Part shown: positions 17,540 to 26,505 of the stretch, one piece after another | How positions within the stretch are numbered: position 1 is the stretch's first letter | Layout of the letters: each line of letters opens with the position of its first letter | Source of the DNA: DASYSL01 sp036003365 | GTDB taxonomy: Bacteria; Eisenbacteria; RBG-16-71-46; DASYSL01 | Direction of reading: 5' to 3' | Length of the DNA stretch: 64,000 nucleotides | Assembly: GCA_036003365.1 (NCBI GenBank) | Contig: DASYSL010000086.1 | Location: 1 to 64,000, forward strand | Program-made: the position numbers and the translations under genes | The notes under the pieces: model-generated | What the model saw: only the letters and a program-made list of their open reading frames with translations | What the model was told of the DNA's origin: nothing | Database searches by the model: none

Positions 17540-19681
17540 TCACTGGACCGGCCGCCGGAACAGGCTGGCCGGCACGACCGGATTCCACTTCACTTCCGCC
17601 AGCGTCTGCTGGACGGCTTTCTCTCCGTTGGCATAGACCGTGACCTGATACGGGAACTTCACCTTGCCGCTGGTGCGGTAGTCCGTGTACACGCGGCGCA
17701 CCGGCACCCACCCGGATCCCAGAGGCGAGAGCTCCTGCTCCTCGATCAAGAGCAAGAGCCCGGTGGCAGAGTCGATGTACACGCTGGCCGGCCGCCCGTC
17801 GGGGCGGTTCCACTCGATCACATCTGCGGTCTTGCCGAAGGCCGTGTCGGTGCCGGCGTAGCGAATGTCGGCCCGCGCATTGGACAGCACGGTCAGGAGC
17901 CGCACCGGATTGGCGTACGTGCCCTGGCGCATGGCTTCCATCTGATCCGGCGACATCGGCACCAGGCGTCCCGATGCCGAGGCCCACGCGCTGTCACCGT
18001 CGAGCACCTGGATCATGGTCTGGCCCATCACGGCCATCTCCATGCGCCGGCGCGCCGGCAATTGCACCGTCTCGCTGTAGGCGCCGTCGAGATTGGTCGA
18101 GCCGACGTTGATCCACAGCTGACCTTGCGCGTGCCAATTCTTGATCGCGGCGAGCGCCGGCATGCCGCCGTGGGCCTTGACGGCCTTGGCCACGACAGCC
18201 GCCGCCTTGGCGCGCGACTCCTTGGTATCGGGCGCGCGCATCGCCGGCGCGGCCGGCGCCACCTCGGGCACGGCACCGCTCCTGGCCGTGAAATCGAGGC
18301 GCTCCACCTGGCCGTAGCCCGTGAGCTGCGTGGCCACGCTGTCGGCGCGGCCGGCCACCACGAGCGCCACCGGCTCGGTGCGCAGGTACTTCTGCGCCAC
18401 GCGCTTCACGTCCTCGACGGTGACGCCGCGGATGCGATCGCGATACTTGTCGAAGTAGTCGTCACCGAGCCCGTAGAACTCGATCACGAGCCAGGCGCGC
18501 GCCACGTCGCCCGGACTCTCGAACTGGAAGGGAAACGAGCCGAGATAATAGGACTTGGCCTTGGCCAGCTCGTCGGCCGTCGGCCCCTGGTCGCGGTAGC
18601 GGCGGATCTGGTCGAAGGTGGCGTCGATCGCCTGCTTCACCGTGGCGTTCTTGGTGAAGGTCTCGATCACGAACGTGCCCGGGTCGACGCCGTACGTGAA
18701 AGCGGTCGAGATGTCGTAGGTGAGCCCCATCTTGGAGCGCACCTCCGAGGTCAGCCGTGAGGCGAAGCCGCCGCCGCCCACGATGTAGTTCATGAGCTGC
18801 ACGGAGTAGTAGTCGGGCGTGGTGCGCGGCAGGCCGAGATAGCCGATGCGCACCTGCGACTGCGTGAGGTCCGGCTTGTTGAGCAGGCGGACGCGGTTGC
18901 CCTGCAGGTCCGGATCGGGCACCTGGGGGCGCGGCGGCACGTCGCGCTTCTGCCAGCCGCCGAACGCCTTCTCGACCGCGGCGAAGGCTTCCTCCGGGTT
19001 GATGTCGCCGGCCACGGCGAGCACGGCGTTGTTGGGACGCCAGTAGTTGGTGTGGAATTCCACCAGGTCCTGGCGCGTGAGTCCGCCCACCGAATGCTCG
19101 TCGCCGCTCACCGGGCGCGCGTAGGGATGCGAGCCATGGACCAGTGCTGCCAGATGCTCGTCGGCCACCGTGCCCGGATCGTCGCGGCTCTGGCGAATGG
19201 CCGCCTGCGCCTGGCTCTTCGCGCGGTCCACCTCGCCCGGCGCAAAGGCGGGACGCAGGCAGACGTCGGCCATGAGGCCCAGGACCACGTCCTTGTCCTG
19301 CGTGCGCGCTTGTCCGACCAGCATCGAGTAGTCGCGGTCGGCGCTGGCTTCGAGATCGGCGCCCAGGAAGTCGATCTTCTCGGCCAGCTCGAGCGACGTC
19401 ATGGTGTCCGTGCCCTTGCGCATCACGTCGGCGGTGAGCGAGGCGAGGCCGGACTTCTCGGCCCCCTCGTTCGACGCGCCGGTGCGGATCAGCATGCGGT
19501 AGTAGACCGCGGGCAGGTCGTGGTCTTCGAACACGTGCACGACGAGCCCGTTGGGCAGCGTGCGCGTGACGGGATGGGGAACCTTGTATTCGTTGGCCGG
19601 GGCAGCGTTCTTGTCGGCGGCCCACGTAGGCAGCGGCGCGAGCAGAGCGCCAAGAACGAGAAAGCGCATGACGAAGCGCAT
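17540..19681 (-). CDS. M16-family peptidase homologue, inactive type, with extra C-terminal domain
   Basis: 713 residues with a signal peptide (RFLVLGALLAPLPTWA). Two M16 halves span roughly 30-470. The HxxEH zinc motif is absent where expected (SGLASLTADVMRKGTD), as in the non-catalytic partner of two-subunit M16 peptidases. The glycine-rich loop GGGGFASRLTSEVR and the R/Y pair (RSKMGLTYDI) of the second half remain. From about 490 a separate domain begins (KAVKAHGGMPALAAIKNWHAQG) resembling LolA/outer-membrane-lipoprotein-like beta folds (PARRRMEMAVMGQTMIQVLDGD). ATG 19681 overlaps the upstream stop (TGATG) and AAGGAGGAGG precedes it; GTG 19684 is the alternative start. Partner of the next gene, probably periplasmic. 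Confidence 0.9.
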   Translation of the reverse strand: MRFVMRFLVLGALLAPLPTWAADKNAAPANEYKVPHPVTRTLPNGLVVHVFEDHDLPAVYYRMLIRTGASNEGAEKSGLASLTADVMRKGTDTMTSLELAEKIDFLGADLEASADRDYSMLVGQARTQDKDVVLGLMADVCLRPAFAPGEVDRAKSQAQAAIRQSRDDPGTVADEHLAALVHGSHPYARPVSGDEHSVGGLTRQDLVEFHTNYWRPNNAVLAVAGDINPEEAFAAVEKAFGGWQKRDVPPRPQVPDPDLQGNRVRLLNKPDLTQSQVRIGYLGLPRTTPDYYSVQLMNYIVGGGGFASRLTSEVRSKMGLTYDISTAFTYGVDPGTFVIETFTKNATVKQAIDATFDQIRRYRDQGPTADELAKAKSYYLGSFPFQFESPGDVARAWLVIEFYGLGDDYFDKYRDRIRGVTVEDVKRVAQKYLRTEPVALVVAGRADSVATQLTGYGQVERLDFTARSGAVPEVAPAAPAMRAPDTKESRAKAAAVVAKAVKAHGGMPALAAIKNWHAQGQLWINVGSTNLDGAYSETVQLPARRRMEMAVMGQTMIQVLDGDSAWASASGRLVPMSPDQMEAMRQGTYANPVRLLTVLSNARADIRYAGTDTAFGKTADVIEWNRPDGRPASVYIDSATGLLLLIEEQELSPLGSGWVPVRRVYTDYRTSGKVKFPYQVTVYANGEKAVQQTLAEVKWNPVVPASLFRRPVQ

Positions 19682-21036
19682 CACTCGCCTCCTCCTTCCT
19701 TGGGCACGAGCCAGACCACGGTGCGCCCGCTGGGCTGCAGATATTCGCTCACCACTCGGCGCACGTCGGCCGCCGTGACCCGTCGCACTTCATCGAGCTG
19801 GCGCGCGGCCGCGTGGTCGTCCCCGGTGATGACGGCAGCCGTGCCGACCGCCGTGGCGCGGTCTTCGACGCTCTCGAGACCGAAGATGAGCTCGGACTCG
19901 GCTTGGTTCTTGGCTTTGGTCAGCTCCTCGGCCGTGGGCCCATCCTTGCCGAGCCGCTCGATCACCGAGAACATCGTGTCCTCGACCGCTTGGCGATCCT
20001 TGCCCGGCTTCACGGCGGTGAACGCGTAGAACAGACCGGGGTTCTTGCGGCCGAGCGTGAACCCGCCGGCGAAGAGCGCCGACTGGTCGTCGTACACGAG
20101 CTTTCGATAGAGGCGCGACGACTCGCCCTGCGAAAGGATCCGGTTCACCACCTCGAGCGCCGGCGTGTCGGAGGACGAGTCCGGAGGCACCTTGTAGCCC
20201 GCGATCAGGATGGGAAGCTGCACCACGGCCTGCTTGATGGAGCGGCGCTCCGCGGTTTGCTTGGGCTCCACCACGTTCACGGGTGGCGACGGCCGCCCGG
20301 GCTTCAGGGGCCCGAAGTACTTCTTCACGATCTTCATCACCTGGTCGTGCGTGACCGGCCCGCACACCACGATGGTCGCTTTGTCGGGCGCGTAATGGAT
20401 GGCGTAATAGTCCTTCACGTCGGCGAGATTGATGGAGTCGAGATCGGCCGGCCAGCCGAGCGTCGGCCAGTGATAGGGATGGGTGGTGAAGGCGAGCGCC
20501 GTCATCTCCTCGATGGCCTGGCCGATGGGCTGGCTGTCGACGCGGTAGCGGCGCTCTTCCTTCACCACCTCGCGCTCGCTCTTCAGATTCTCGGGCGTGA
20601 GGCGCAGCGTCGACATGCGGTCGGACTCGAGCCGCGCGCACAGCTCGAGCTGGTCGGGCGGCACGTCCTCGTAATAGACGGTCACGTCCCAGGTCGTGAA
20701 CGCGTTGTCCTGGCCACCCGCCGCCTGGATGATCCTCGAGTGCTCCTCGGGACCAAAGTTCTTCGAGCCCTTGAACATCATGTGCTCGAAGAGATGCGAG
20801 ATGCCGGTGATGCCCGGCCGCTCGTTGCGCGAGCCGACGTCGTACCACACCTGAAAGCTCAGGACGGCCGCCTTGGGGTCCTCCAGCGTGAGCACGCGGA
20901 GCCCGTTCTTGAGGCGTCCCTCCTTGGGCAAAAGCAGATCGGCGGGCGCCGCCGCAACCGTGATCGCCGACCCCAGACCCAGACTCGCTGCCACGGCGAG
21001 CGTGGCGAGGCCCCGGGTCCATCCCCTGCCGATCAT
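19681..21036 (-). CDS. M16-family zinc peptidase (insulinase/PqqL type), active subunit
   Basis: 451 residues with a signal peptide ending near VAAAPA. The inverted zinc motif HLFEH (H81, E84, H85) is intact. The distal Glu lies in REVVKEER about 75 residues later. NAFTTWDVTVYYEDVP is the conserved strand of the catalytic half. The second half keeps GESSRLYRKLVYDDQ. Cleaves peptides in the periplasm as the active half of a heterodimer with the next gene, as known for bacterial two-gene M16 peptidases; peptide substrates are unknown. ATG 21036 is preceded by AGGAGGAAGGA. Translationally coupled to the partner through a one-base overlap. Confidence 0.93.
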   Translation of the reverse strand: MIGRGWTRGLATLAVAASLGLGSAITVAAAPADLLLPKEGRLKNGLRVLTLEDPKAAVLSFQVWYDVGSRNERPGITGISHLFEHMMFKGSKNFGPEEHSRIIQAAGGQDNAFTTWDVTVYYEDVPPDQLELCARLESDRMSTLRLTPENLKSEREVVKEERRYRVDSQPIGQAIEEMTALAFTTHPYHWPTLGWPADLDSINLADVKDYYAIHYAPDKATIVVCGPVTHDQVMKIVKKYFGPLKPGRPSPPVNVVEPKQTAERRSIKQAVVQLPILIAGYKVPPDSSSDTPALEVVNRILSQGESSRLYRKLVYDDQSALFAGGFTLGRKNPGLFYAFTAVKPGKDRQAVEDTMFSVIERLGKDGPTAEELTKAKNQAESELIFGLESVEDRATAVGTAAVITGDDHAAARQLDEVRRVTAADVRRVVSEYLQPSGRTVVWLVPKEGGGE

Positions 21037-21105
21037 TCCTTCCTCCTGGCGGGGATCCCCCCCGCCTCCTCGGCCTTCCAAAATGGAGTGGGTGAAACGA
21101 GGAAA

Positions 21106-22854
21106 CTACAACAAAACGAGGCGTCTTCCGAGATGTACCCCCGGCGCTTCGAAGCGGATGAAATAAACCCCGGCATGGGCGCGCACGCCGCCGCCGTCGG
21201 TGCCATCCCACGAGAACAGGCGCTCGGAGCCGGCGCGTAGGCTGCCCGCGAACAGCTCGCGCACCTGGCGGCCGCGCGCGTCGAACACCCCCAGGCTCGC
21301 CGGCCCGCCGGCAGCACCGGCGCGTGCCCAGAAGGCGATCGATCCCCCGCTCACCACAGGCAGAGGCCCGACCATCACGAGCGCCGCCGCCCCGGACACG
21401 GTTTGCGCGAACACGGTGCTCGGCGTCCAGGCGAGTGCCGCCTCGGCGCGCGCGAGCCCATAGCCGAAATGCGTGTCGGCCGCTCCGAACTGACTCGCCG
21501 TCGCGCGCAGCGCCTGCAGCACCTCGAAGGGCGACCACTGCGGATGCGCTTCGAGGAGCATTGCCGCCACCCCGGCCACCGCCGGCGTCGAGAACGAAGT
21601 CCCGGTCGCCAGCGTGAGGTTCACGTCGGAGGCCGGTGAGGCCAGGGACGTGCTCACGCCCATGGCGCACACGTCCGGCTTCACGCGGCCGTCGGCGCTC
21701 GGCCCGTACGACGAGAAGAACGCCACCCGCCCGGTCGAGTCGGTGGCGCCCACGGCGCACACCGTGTCGGCATCGGCGGGGGCGATCAGATAGCGCCATG
21801 GCGTCAGGCCCTCGTTGCCCTGCGCCGTGACCACGACGATGCCGCGCCGCGCGGCTTCGGCGGCGGCGCGCGTGACCACCGTGGTGCGTCCGTCCATGTC
21901 GCCATAGCTGTACGACGGAAACGGCGCGTCGAACGTCGTGTAGCCGAGCGACGAGGAGATGACGTCGGCGCCCAGGCTGTCGGCCCACTCGGCCGCCGCC
22001 TGCCACCAGTCCATCTCGACCGGCGTCTCGCTCGTCACCACCTCCACCTTGGCGAGCGCGAAGGTGGCGCGAAACGCCGTGCCCACGAGCACGCCGGGCT
22101 CGTACGCGCCCACCACCGAGAGCGTCTCGGTGCCGTGGTAATCCTGGCCCGCGTCGTCCTGGCCCGCCTCGTTCGCCACCACCGTGTCGCCGTGGACGAA
22201 GTCGCGGCGCGCCACGACGTGCAGCGAATCGAACACCTCGTGCGTCTCGCGGAAGCCCGTGTCGATCATGGTCACGAGGATGCCGGCGCCGGACAGCCCG
22301 CGCGCGTGCAGGCGATCGCTCTCGATCAAGGCGTTCTGCGCCGCCGAGGCGCCGTAGAACGCGGCATCCCCCGGCTCGGCGAACCTGGCGTCCGCCAACC
22401 GCGGCGCGGCCGGGGGCACGATTTCGGTCGTCGCGCGCTCGAGGTCGGAATCGACGCGCACCCGCTCCACCGGCTCGATCCGGCTCACGAACGGGAGCCC
22501 GGCGAGCTCGGCGAGGCGCTCGGGCGCGGCTCCGACGCTCGCCGCGTTGAGCCAGCGGCTCACGACTCGAACCTGGAACCCGCGCGCCATGAGCGCGCTC
22601 ACGTAGCGCGGCTCGACGGGAAGATCGTTGGCGAAGGGCTCGGCCGCCCCGCGTCGCGCGCGGCGCTCGAGAGCCCGGGCCGAGACCGTGGCCCGCGCGG
22701 CGGCGCGGCACTGCGCGGCCGGCGCGTTCTCCAAGTCTCCGTGATCGGCGAAGCGCACCCACACGACGTCGGCGCGCGCCGTGCCTGCGAGCGCGAGCAG
22801 CGCCCAGGCCAGCGCCCACGCCGGGACCCAGGCCAGCGCCCACGCGCGCTTCAA
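21106..22854 (-). CDS. Secreted subtilisin-like serine protease with FlgD-type C-terminal domain
   Basis: 582 residues. The signal peptide is built of repeats (WALAW, PAWALAWALL). A prodomain covers about 30-160. Catalytic residues D198 (MIDTGF), H240 (YHGTETL), oxyanion N347 (TAQGNEG) and S420 (GTSFSTPAVAGV) are all present. The C-terminus from about 500 (SLGVFDARGRQVRELFAG, FSWDGTDGGGVRAHAGVYF) is the FlgD Ig-like domain used as a surface or secretion tag in FCB bacteria. The start is taken as TTG 22854, forming a TTGA overlap with the asparaginase stop; no Shine-Dalgarno is visible, so translation probably depends on coupling. Likely secreted and degradative. Confidence 0.92.
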   Translation of the reverse strand: MKRAWALAWVPAWALAWALLALAGTARADVVWVRFADHGDLENAPAAQCRAAARATVSARALERRARRGAAEPFANDLPVEPRYVSALMARGFQVRVVSRWLNAASVGAAPERLAELAGLPFVSRIEPVERVRVDSDLERATTEIVPPAAPRLADARFAEPGDAAFYGASAAQNALIESDRLHARGLSGAGILVTMIDTGFRETHEVFDSLHVVARRDFVHGDTVVANEAGQDDAGQDYHGTETLSVVGAYEPGVLVGTAFRATFALAKVEVVTSETPVEMDWWQAAAEWADSLGADVISSSLGYTTFDAPFPSYSYGDMDGRTTVVTRAAAEAARRGIVVVTAQGNEGLTPWRYLIAPADADTVCAVGATDSTGRVAFFSSYGPSADGRVKPDVCAMGVSTSLASPASDVNLTLATGTSFSTPAVAGVAAMLLEAHPQWSPFEVLQALRATASQFGAADTHFGYGLARAEAALAWTPSTVFAQTVSGAAALVMVGPLPVVSGGSIAFWARAGAAGGPASLGVFDARGRQVRELFAGSLRAGSERLFSWDGTDGGGVRAHAGVYFIRFEAPGVHLGRRLVLL

Positions 22855-23897
22855 CGCGCGCGCACGGTCGCCGTGTCCGGCTCGGCCGCCTCCCGCTCGG
22901 CCCGCAAGAATCCCACGACGAGCCCGCGATGGTTCTTGATCGACGGCTGCGCCCAGCGTTCGAGCGCGGCGAGTGCCGAGTCGCTCAGGCGGCCGCTCTC
23001 GCGCATCCACGCGATCACCGACGGGCCCACGGCGCGCCGCGAGCCGTCGAGCACCTTGACCGCCACGCCTTCACCCGTCTCCGGGAATCCCAGACATTGC
23101 AGGCCCTCGGCGCCCGTCTTGGTCACCACGGCCCCGGCTCCTGCCGTCAGCACGTCGGTGCAGAAGCGCCCCTCGCCCGCCACCATACGGGGCTCGGCGA
23201 TCATGGCCCGGCGCACGAGCGCGAGCGCGCGATCGCGCGCGTCCATGGCGTCGGCGCGGGCCACGGCGAAGCGCGAGAAGCCACGCGCCATGGCCGAGAG
23301 CGGCAGCGCCGGATTGGCGGCGCTGCAGCCGTCGACGCCGAGCGGCATGGCACGCGCGTCCACACCGCAAACCTCGGCGACCGCGGCCATGCAGGCGCGC
23401 TGCACCGGATGGTCGAAGGCCACGTAGTCCTCGACCGGCCAGCCCTCGCACACGGCGAGCGCCAGCATGCCGGCGTGCTTGCCCGAGCAGTTGTTGTAGA
23501 TCGGCGAGGGCGCGAGCGCGCCCTGCCGCAGGCCGGCGTCGTGCTCGGGATCCTCGGGGTAGTGGAACCCGCACAAGAGATGCCGGTCCGAGAGACCGAT
23601 GCGCTCGAGCATGCCGCGCACCACCGTGACGTGCTCGGCCGCGCCATTGTGCGAGGCCGACATGACCGCCAGCTCCCGCGCGCCGAACCCCAGCTTCTCG
23701 GCGTGGCCGCGCTCGACCAGTGGCAGCGCCTGGAAGGGCTTGCAGGCGGAGCGAAAGAAGGTGACGAAGTCGCCCTCCGGTCCCTCGTCCAGCCCCTGGG
23801 GACGCCACGTCACCACCACCGCCTCGTGCACCGCCTCGTCCTGCCCGGGCGCGCCGCGGCGCACGTGCACGCGATAGCGCGCGAGCCCGGCGCTCAA
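22851..23897 (-). CDS. L-asparaginase II family protein
   Basis: 348 residues matching the asparaginase II family (PF06089 type), which is distinct from the AnsA/AnsB fold. Motifs: FRSACKPFQALPLVERG, VMSASHNGAAEHV, IYNNCSGKHAGMLALA, GVDGCSAANPALPLSAMA and MVAGEGRFCTDVL. It should hydrolyse asparagine to aspartate and ammonia in the cytoplasm, as no signal peptide is present. TTG 23897 overlaps the aminotransferase stop as TTGA, and the gene in turn overlaps the subtilase the same way. The trio therefore looks like one transcript linking amino-acid deamidation, transamination and external proteolysis, possibly amino-acid scavenging (inference). Confidence 0.9.
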   Translation of the reverse strand: MSAGLARYRVHVRRGAPGQDEAVHEAVVVTWRPQGLDEGPEGDFVTFFRSACKPFQALPLVERGHAEKLGFGARELAVMSASHNGAAEHVTVVRGMLERIGLSDRHLLCGFHYPEDPEHDAGLRQGALAPSPIYNNCSGKHAGMLALAVCEGWPVEDYVAFDHPVQRACMAAVAEVCGVDARAMPLGVDGCSAANPALPLSAMARGFSRFAVARADAMDARDRALALVRRAMIAEPRMVAGEGRFCTDVLTAGAGAVVTKTGAEGLQCLGFPETGEGVAVKVLDGSRRAVGPSVIAWMRESGRLSDSALAALERWAQPSIKNHRGLVVGFLRAEREAAEPDTATVRAR

Positions 23898-25318
23898 CCG
23901 ACCCGCCGCACCGCACCGGCGGCTCGCTTCGGCCGGCGTCCGTTCTGCCGCGCTCGGCCCCGCCCGGCGCGCGATTCGACCGCGGTCACCGCATCCTCGA
24001 GCACTTCGAGGCCGACCTGTGCCTGGGCGCGGGTCAAGGTGAGCGGCGGCGAGATGCGAATGGCGGAGTTCCCCGCCCCCAGCGTCAAGAGTCCGCGCTC
24101 GAAGCAGGCTTGGATGATGGCGTCGCGCCGGTCGTGATCGCCGCGCGTCGTATCCGGCTCGACCACCTCGACCGCCAGCATGAGGCCCATGCCGTTCACC
24201 CAGCCGAGGTGCGGGTGACGCTTCACCATGGCCTCGAGCTCCTTCTTCATGAAGTCGCCGACCTGGCGCGCGTTGTCGAGCAGCTGCTCCTCGATGAGGT
24301 CGAGCGTGGCGAGAGCGGCCGCGCACGAGACCGGGTTGCCGCCGAACGTGTTGCCGTGCGAGCCCGGCGGCCACGACATGAGCTCCTTCGAGGCCACCGT
24401 GATGCCGAGCGGCATGCCCGAGGCGATGCCCTTGGCGATCGTCACCACGTCGGGCTTCACGTTCCAGTGCTCGATGGCGAACCACTTGCCGGTGCGCCCC
24501 ATGCCCGACTGCACCTCGTCGGCCACGAACAGGATGCCGTACTTGTCGCACAGCGCGCGCAGGCGCTCCAGGTAGCCGGGCGGCGGCGTGACGTAACCGC
24601 CCTCGCCCTGGATGGGCTCGACGAACAGCGCCGCCACGTCCTCCGGCGGCGTGTGCTTGGCGAAGACGTAGTCCTCGATGAACGACACGCAGGCGTAGCC
24701 GCAATCGGGAAACTTGAGATTGAAGATGCAACGCTTGCAGTCGGCGAAAGGCACGTGCGTGGCTTGCGGCGTCTGCGGCGCGAAGCCGCGGCGCTGCACC
24801 GCCTTCGACGCCGTGAGCGTGAGCGAGCCCATAGTGCGGCCGTGAAACGCCCCATAAAACGCCATGAACAGCGGCCGGCGCGTCTGGTAGCGCGCCAGCT
24901 TCATGGCCGCCTCGACTGCTTCGGTGCCGGAGTTGGAGAAGAAGGCCTGCTTGGGCCCGGAGCCGGGCACGAGCTTGGTGATGCGCTCGCCGAGCCGCAC
25001 CTCGAGGTCGTAGTAGAAGTCGGTTCCCGACATGTGGAGGAAGCGGCCCGCCTGGTCGCGGATCGCCTTGACCACACGCGGATGCGAGTGGCCGCTCGCC
25101 CCCACCGCGATGCCGGCCGTGAAGTCGAGGAAGCGGTTGCCGTCCACGTCCCACAGGAGGGCGCCGCGCCCGTGGCTCATGGCCAGCGGATAGGCCCGCG
25201 TGTAGGACGCCGAGATGGCGCGGCGGTCGCGCTCGACGATCGCGCGGGCGCGCGGCCCGGGCAGCTCCTTGGTGATCAGCTCGGGGCCGTGGGGACTCGG
25301 CCTCTGGGTCGTGGTCAC
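23894..25318 (-). CDS. Class-III PLP-dependent aminotransferase (4-aminobutyrate/acetylornithine or amino-acid racemase type)
   Basis: 474 residues. PLP-binding Lys296 lies in TIAKGIASGMPLG. Other landmarks: FSNSGTEAVEAAMKLAR, GAFHGRTMGSLTLTASK, FVEPIQGEGGY, VADEVQSGMGRTG and HGNTFGGNPVSCAAAL. A four-Cys cluster C194-x2-C-x8-C-x3-C210 interrupts the middle (ADCKRCIFN, PDCGYACVS). Such clusters occur in archaeal-type members, some of which are broad amino-acid racemases, so 4-aminobutyrate, ornithine or racemase activity cannot be separated here. GTG 25318 has AGAGGT 5 bases upstream. A basic C-terminal tail of about 25 residues (RAGRGRARQNGRRPKR) is unusual. First gene of a three-gene overlapping unit. 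Confidence 0.9.
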   Translation of the reverse strand: MTTTQRPSPHGPELITKELPGPRARAIVERDRRAISASYTRAYPLAMSHGRGALLWDVDGNRFLDFTAGIAVGASGHSHPRVVKAIRDQAGRFLHMSGTDFYYDLEVRLGERITKLVPGSGPKQAFFSNSGTEAVEAAMKLARYQTRRPLFMAFYGAFHGRTMGSLTLTASKAVQRRGFAPQTPQATHVPFADCKRCIFNLKFPDCGYACVSFIEDYVFAKHTPPEDVAALFVEPIQGEGGYVTPPPGYLERLRALCDKYGILFVADEVQSGMGRTGKWFAIEHWNVKPDVVTIAKGIASGMPLGITVASKELMSWPPGSHGNTFGGNPVSCAAALATLDLIEEQLLDNARQVGDFMKKELEAMVKRHPHLGWVNGMGLMLAVEVVEPDTTRGDHDRRDAIIQACFERGLLTLGAGNSAIRISPPLTLTRAQAQVGLEVLEDAVTAVESRAGRGRARQNGRRPKRAAGAVRRVG

Positions 25319-25393
25319 GCAGACCTCTGGGTCGGGGTCAAAGGGCGCCTCCGGATGAGGGGATTGCGCTCATTCTCGCCCGAAGCGTCGCCC

Positions 25394-25431
25394 AAAACAA
25401 GCCGAGGCCCTCCGGGAAGCGGAGGGCCTCG
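25394..25431 (-). terminator. Intrinsic terminator of the lipoprotein operon
   Basis: A perfect 12-bp stem (CGAGGCCCTCCG / CGGAGGGCCTCG) with a 5-base loop starts 22 bases after the stop of the 350-residue secreted protein. In the minus orientation it is followed by GCTTGTTTTGG. Stem strength and T-rich tail fit Rho-independent termination, and it isolates the upstream aminotransferase unit. Confidence 0.85.
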
Positions 25432-25452
25432 ACGACGCGCAACGCCCAGGGG

Positions 25453-26505
25453 TCAGCGGACGACGACGAAGTGCGCTTTGTACTCGAATCCTTCGGGCGT
25501 GGTCACGCGATACATGTAGATGCCCCCGCTCACATCCTGGGCGCGCCCGTTCTTGAGATCCCAGATGGCGGTGCCGCTCACCACCGTGTCCTTGCTCAGC
25601 TCGCGCACGAGGTCGCCTGAGACCGTGTAGATCTGCACCTTGGCCTGCGCCGGCAGATTGCGGAACTCGAGCTTGTGCGTGCCCGGCGAGTCCCAGGCTT
25701 CGGTGCCGCGGTACGGATTGGGCACCACGATCACGTGCTCGAGATCCGACGAGGGCCCGCCCGTGACGATCACCGGCTCGGTCATCAGGTTCAGCGCCAG
25801 GTTGTTGATGTTGCAGCAGGTCTCGGGGTGCGACGGGTCCGAGCAACCCGCGAGGTCGGGCACGAACTCGTTCTCGAAGCCGCCCTGGATGAGATTCGGA
25901 TCGGCCCCGTACACGATGGCGTAGTAGGCGGCAAAGCCGTCCGGCGGCGGCGGCGGCGGGACGAGCGCCCACACCGAGTCGATCTGGGCACAGCGCTTGG
26001 GATTCAAGGGATCGATGCGGCGGCAGATCGGCACGCGGTGGATGTCGCCGGCCGAGTCCGGATCCACGAACGTGGCGCGCGCCACGTTGTCCGGGAAGTG
26101 CCACAACAAGGTGTCGTGGTACACGTAGCGCCGCAAGAGCTCCATCTTGCAGGTGTCGGCGCTCACGTACACGCGATAGATGTTGTAGCCGCCGAACCCG
26201 CCCACCGACGAATCCGCGATCAGCCTCTGCTCGAGCGCCAGATCACGGTCCCAGACCAGCGTCACCTTGCGGCTCACCGTGCTGTCCTGTCCCTGCGAGC
26301 CAATCACGCCCGGAAAAGCGCGGAAATGGATGCGCGGGAACGTGTCCGGCTTGGCCACGCTCGCGCAACCGGCGGCCGCCGGATTGGGACAGTCGGCGCG
26401 GGTTCCGCCCGCCAGTCCCGCCATCCCGCTCGCCGCGAGGCACGCGGCGAGCAGGAGGCGGATCATCCATGGATCAGCATGCGATTCGTTCGAGCGTGCG
26501 GTCAC
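25453..26505 (-). CDS. Secreted protein with FlgD-type C-terminal domain
   Basis: 350 residues from GTG 26505, which overlaps the preceding stop as GTGA with GGAG 9 bases upstream. ATG 26466, where the signal peptide MIRLLLAACLAASGMAGL begins, is the alternative. The body has no family I recognise: VTLVWDRDLALEQ.., GGYNIYRVYVSADTCKMELL looks like a fibronectin-III strand pattern, and there is a PPPPPPDG linker. Several Cys (CRRID, CSDPSHPETCCN) suggest disulphides. From about 265 (VIVVPNPYRGTEAW, VQIYTVSGDLVRELSKD, GGIYMYRVTTPEGFE) it is the FlgD sorting or anchoring domain. Third gene of the two-lipoprotein operon. A surface component of unknown role. Confidence 0.8.
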   Translation of the reverse strand: MTARSNESHADPWMIRLLLAACLAASGMAGLAGGTRADCPNPAAAGCASVAKPDTFPRIHFRAFPGVIGSQGQDSTVSRKVTLVWDRDLALEQRLIADSSVGGFGGYNIYRVYVSADTCKMELLRRYVYHDTLLWHFPDNVARATFVDPDSAGDIHRVPICRRIDPLNPKRCAQIDSVWALVPPPPPPDGFAAYYAIVYGADPNLIQGGFENEFVPDLAGCSDPSHPETCCNINNLALNLMTEPVIVTGGPSSDLEHVIVVPNPYRGTEAWDSPGTHKLEFRNLPAQAKVQIYTVSGDLVRELSKDTVVSGTAIWDLKNGRAQDVSGGIYMYRVTTPEGFEYKAHFVVVR

